A stretch of 50,063 bases of DNA, taken from positions 1-50,063 of IMG/VR virus record IMGVR_UViG_3300030102_004216; one strand, written 5' to 3'. Source of the stretch: a virus. Position 1 is the first letter of the stretch. Every line of letters starts with the position of its first letter. Made by a program: the position numbers and the translations under genes. The notes under the pieces are model-generated. The model did no database searches. It saw only the letters and a program-made list of their open reading frames with translations, and was not told the DNA's origin. Positions 48,595-50,063 of this stretch are shown piece by piece.

Positions 48595-49879
48595 CCGTAT
48601 GGCATATAGTGAGAAACCCTCTCCTTCTATGTTAAATGGAACACATGGATGGAGCCTTAATGCAGCTGTTACCGATAGTTTAGACGATCAGCCTAATAGA
48701 ATGTGGCCAACTCCTAAAGCAACAGACTACTTTCCTGGTGTAGGGCATTATGTAAAAGAAACAGATACAGGTTACTCTGTTACTAGAAAAAAAACAGGAC
48801 AAAAATTTGGTGCTAAATTAGCTGACGCAGTTTCTTACGAAGAGCATAAAATTTGGAGAACGCCAACCACAATGGATGGTAAGGATGATGCTTTAAAACA
48901 TGCAACTAAATTATTACAGGGAAAAAATAAAAGAGCGTCAGGTGAAATGGTACAGGTTTCTTTGGTTGATCAAGTAATGATTGAAGAAATAAAAAATGAT
49001 CCAGATTTATTAAATAACTTTAAAGATCATATTATGGTTACTAGGAATAAACTTCCTGAGCAGCAAGAGTTTGTAAAATATTTAAGAAGTCAGACATCTG
49101 TAAAAGAATTAAATGACAATACTGATATAAAGAGAACTACTATTGAGCATTGGTTTAGAAAAGATAAGGCTGGTTTTAGTCATCCATCTATAGAAGATTG
49201 GAATAAAATTAAACCATTTTTAAAAGAATTAAAATATGACGAAGAAATTACATCTGTTGAAGAAATAGAATGGACAGGAGAACCAGCTATTTTTCCAACA
49301 CCTAGAGCAAGTAATGGAATGAACGATTCTATGCACTCTGTAGAAGGCCAGTTAGAAAGAAAAGGTTATAAATCAAAATTAGAACAGGCTGTGTGTATGT
49401 TTCCTACTCCAACTGCAAGAGATTGGAAAGGTGCAAGAAAACCGGAAACATTAAAAAAGAAAGGAAGAACTGAGACTAATTCTCTTCCCGACAAAGTAAG
49501 AGCATTGGAAGATAGGCTGCATAAAGAATTATTTCCAACTCCTTCAGCTAACGAAGATCATGCTGGTAAACCAGGAAATAAAACACAAAAAATGTTAGGC
49601 AATGATCCAAGAGTTAGAGGCGAATCACCTAAAACTTTAAATCCAGCTTGGGTTGAATGGTTAATGGGTTTTCCAATTAATCACACAAGCATTGATGAAG
49701 AAGATGAGGTTCATTCAAATGTGTCTTATTGGGACATTGAACCTGATATACCTAGAGTAGCATCAAATGTTAATAATCGTAAGGATAGATTAAAATGTAT
49801 GGGTAATGCTGTTGTACCACAATGCGTAGCAGCTATTGCTGAGTGTATAAAGGAGGTTGAAGATGAAAATAATTTTTAA
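48254..49879 (+). CDS. Out-of-frame overlapping methyltransferase partner with PTP repeats and motif X
   Basis: ATG 48254 lies inside the methyltransferase gene (+1 frame) with AAGGAG seven bases upstream. The 541-residue product overlaps the first gene for 341 bases. Residues 38-110 (SGRKCYELL, DGSLEKMCKGLLTW, RLLTWKMQTTKFKLSYL, LLWPTP) resemble proteins I recall beside phage cytosine methylases. Six (W/F)-(P/R)-TP motifs stand at 107, 151, 201, 347, 383 and 427. A DNA-binding-like insert (NTDIKRTTIEHWFRKDK, 289-305) may read the target. NPAWVEWLMGFP (463-474) and CMGNAVVPQCVAAI (515-528) look like motifs IX-X. A start at 48599 is possible but lacks a good ribosome site. Confidence 0.7.
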   Translation: MKKKDQKSEKLTLFLEDSPVSLGVEQERERDRKMTEISGRKCYELLKVSRPRLDGSLEKMCKGLLTWRWDSPVRLLTWKMQTTKFKLSYLVLSPSKPVTKDNDVLLWPTPRATSRMAYSEKPSPSMLNGTHGWSLNAAVTDSLDDQPNRMWPTPKATDYFPGVGHYVKETDTGYSVTRKKTGQKFGAKLADAVSYEEHKIWRTPTTMDGKDDALKHATKLLQGKNKRASGEMVQVSLVDQVMIEEIKNDPDLLNNFKDHIMVTRNKLPEQQEFVKYLRSQTSVKELNDNTDIKRTTIEHWFRKDKAGFSHPSIEDWNKIKPFLKELKYDEEITSVEEIEWTGEPAIFPTPRASNGMNDSMHSVEGQLERKGYKSKLEQAVCMFPTPTARDWKGARKPETLKKKGRTETNSLPDKVRALEDRLHKELFPTPSANEDHAGKPGNKTQKMLGNDPRVRGESPKTLNPAWVEWLMGFPINHTSIDEEDEVHSNVSYWDIEPDIPRVASNVNNRKDRLKCMGNAVVPQCVAAIAECIKEVEDENNF

Positions 49880-50060
49880 TTTAATTATTTTATTTGTATT
49901 TGTCGGTTTTTTGTCTTTGTTAGTTGGCTGCACAACAACAGAAGATGTAGGTTGTGTTCCAATGTACATAGGCACAGGATATGATGACGAAGGAATGTTA
50001 ATGACAATTAAAGTAGAAGAACCGGGTTGCCCTCGTATTGATACATATGAAGACTATTAA
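49863..50060 (+). CDS. Small lipoprotein
   Basis: ATG 49863 has AGGAGG six bases upstream. The 65-residue product has a long hydrophobic signal (FNLIILFVFVGFLSLL) ending in the lipobox LVGC (Cys23), then TTTEDVGCVPMYIGTG and an acidic tail with two further cysteines. It overlaps the end of the methyltransferase-partner gene by 17 bases. Envelope modification or superinfection exclusion are typical roles for phage lipoproteins but nothing here proves one. Its stop forms TAATG with a new start at 50060 that is cut by the window edge. Confidence 0.65.
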   Translation: MKIIFNLIILFVFVGFLSLLVGCTTTEDVGCVPMYIGTGYDDEGMLMTIKVEEPGCPRIDTYEDY

Positions 50061-50063
50061 TGG

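Noticed and set aside
48560-48600. Programmed +1 frameshift or sequencing error joining the two methyltransferase pieces
   Set aside because: A fusion is possible, but the second frame is open for 341 bases before the first stop, has its own ribosome site and start at 48254, and shows conserved-looking residues before the junction, so overlapping genes explain more. I keep frameshift as the alternative.

Overview
The window looks like most of the genome of an AT-rich tailed bacteriophage (Caudoviricetes) of the kind recovered from marine bacterioplankton. The evidence is a complete head and neck gene set: terminase large subunit, P22-type portal, scaffold, decoration protein, major capsid protein, adaptors, and a P22 gp10-like stabilisation protein. 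There is also a rich set of tail-fibre-like proteins and several small families that I know mainly from marine viromes. No tail tube, sheath or classical tape measure is visible, and very large predicted internal (ejection) proteins are present, so a short-tailed podovirus-like particle is the best inference. The host cannot be named from the sequence. GANTC-rich DNA and the general gene complement would fit an AT-rich marine alphaproteobacterium, but this is weak evidence. The right edge cuts into a new start codon, so the window is part of a larger molecule.

Layout. 55-2141: small non-structural genes (a GP88-family protein, then three unknown small genes), with two clear terminators and an unusual GC-rich, GTCGGG-repeated spacer. 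2142-4645: a virion-associated protein, then a small lysis-like cassette (lipoprotein, small membrane protein, three-TM holin). 4649-8851: terminase and portal. 8918-13523: an accessory block between portal and head genes, made of two exported low-complexity proteins, two small membrane proteins and five consecutive very basic small proteins. 13544-17913: co-chaperonin, scaffold, decoration and major capsid genes, ending at a strong terminator. 18056-31396: neck/adaptor genes, tail fibres (including three tandem paralogues), a fibre chaperone, a protein with a cupredoxin-like domain, and the stabilisation protein. 31404-42038: five genes for putative internal or ejected virion proteins.

42035-47660 is read leftward and is the replication/recombination block: a conserved unknown gene, a Sak4-like RecA-fold ATPase, a DUF669/SSB-like protein, a helix-turn-helix protein, a terminator, a zinc-binding protein, a Cas4-like Fe-S nuclease and a TOPRIM primase/helicase. 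Its last gene meets the rightward structural genes tail to tail with a 4-base TTAA overlap. The divergent region 47661-47855 carries a perfect GTTTACAT/ATGTAAAC palindrome in front of a ribbon-helix-helix-like gene, and related GTTTAC elements sit at other promoters.

The most unusual locus is at the right end, a cytosine-5 DNA methyltransferase in two pieces. The catalytic part (48079-48594) ends without its C-terminal motifs. A second protein (48254-49879), which begins inside it in another reading frame behind its own Shine-Dalgarno sequence, carries repeated PTP-type motifs and the missing C-terminal motif X. About 340 bases therefore appear to encode two proteins at once, supported by raised G+C at the third codon positions of the first frame. 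No tRNA, CRISPR array, insertion sequence or integrase was seen. DNA polymerase, endolysin and small terminase are not recognisable here.
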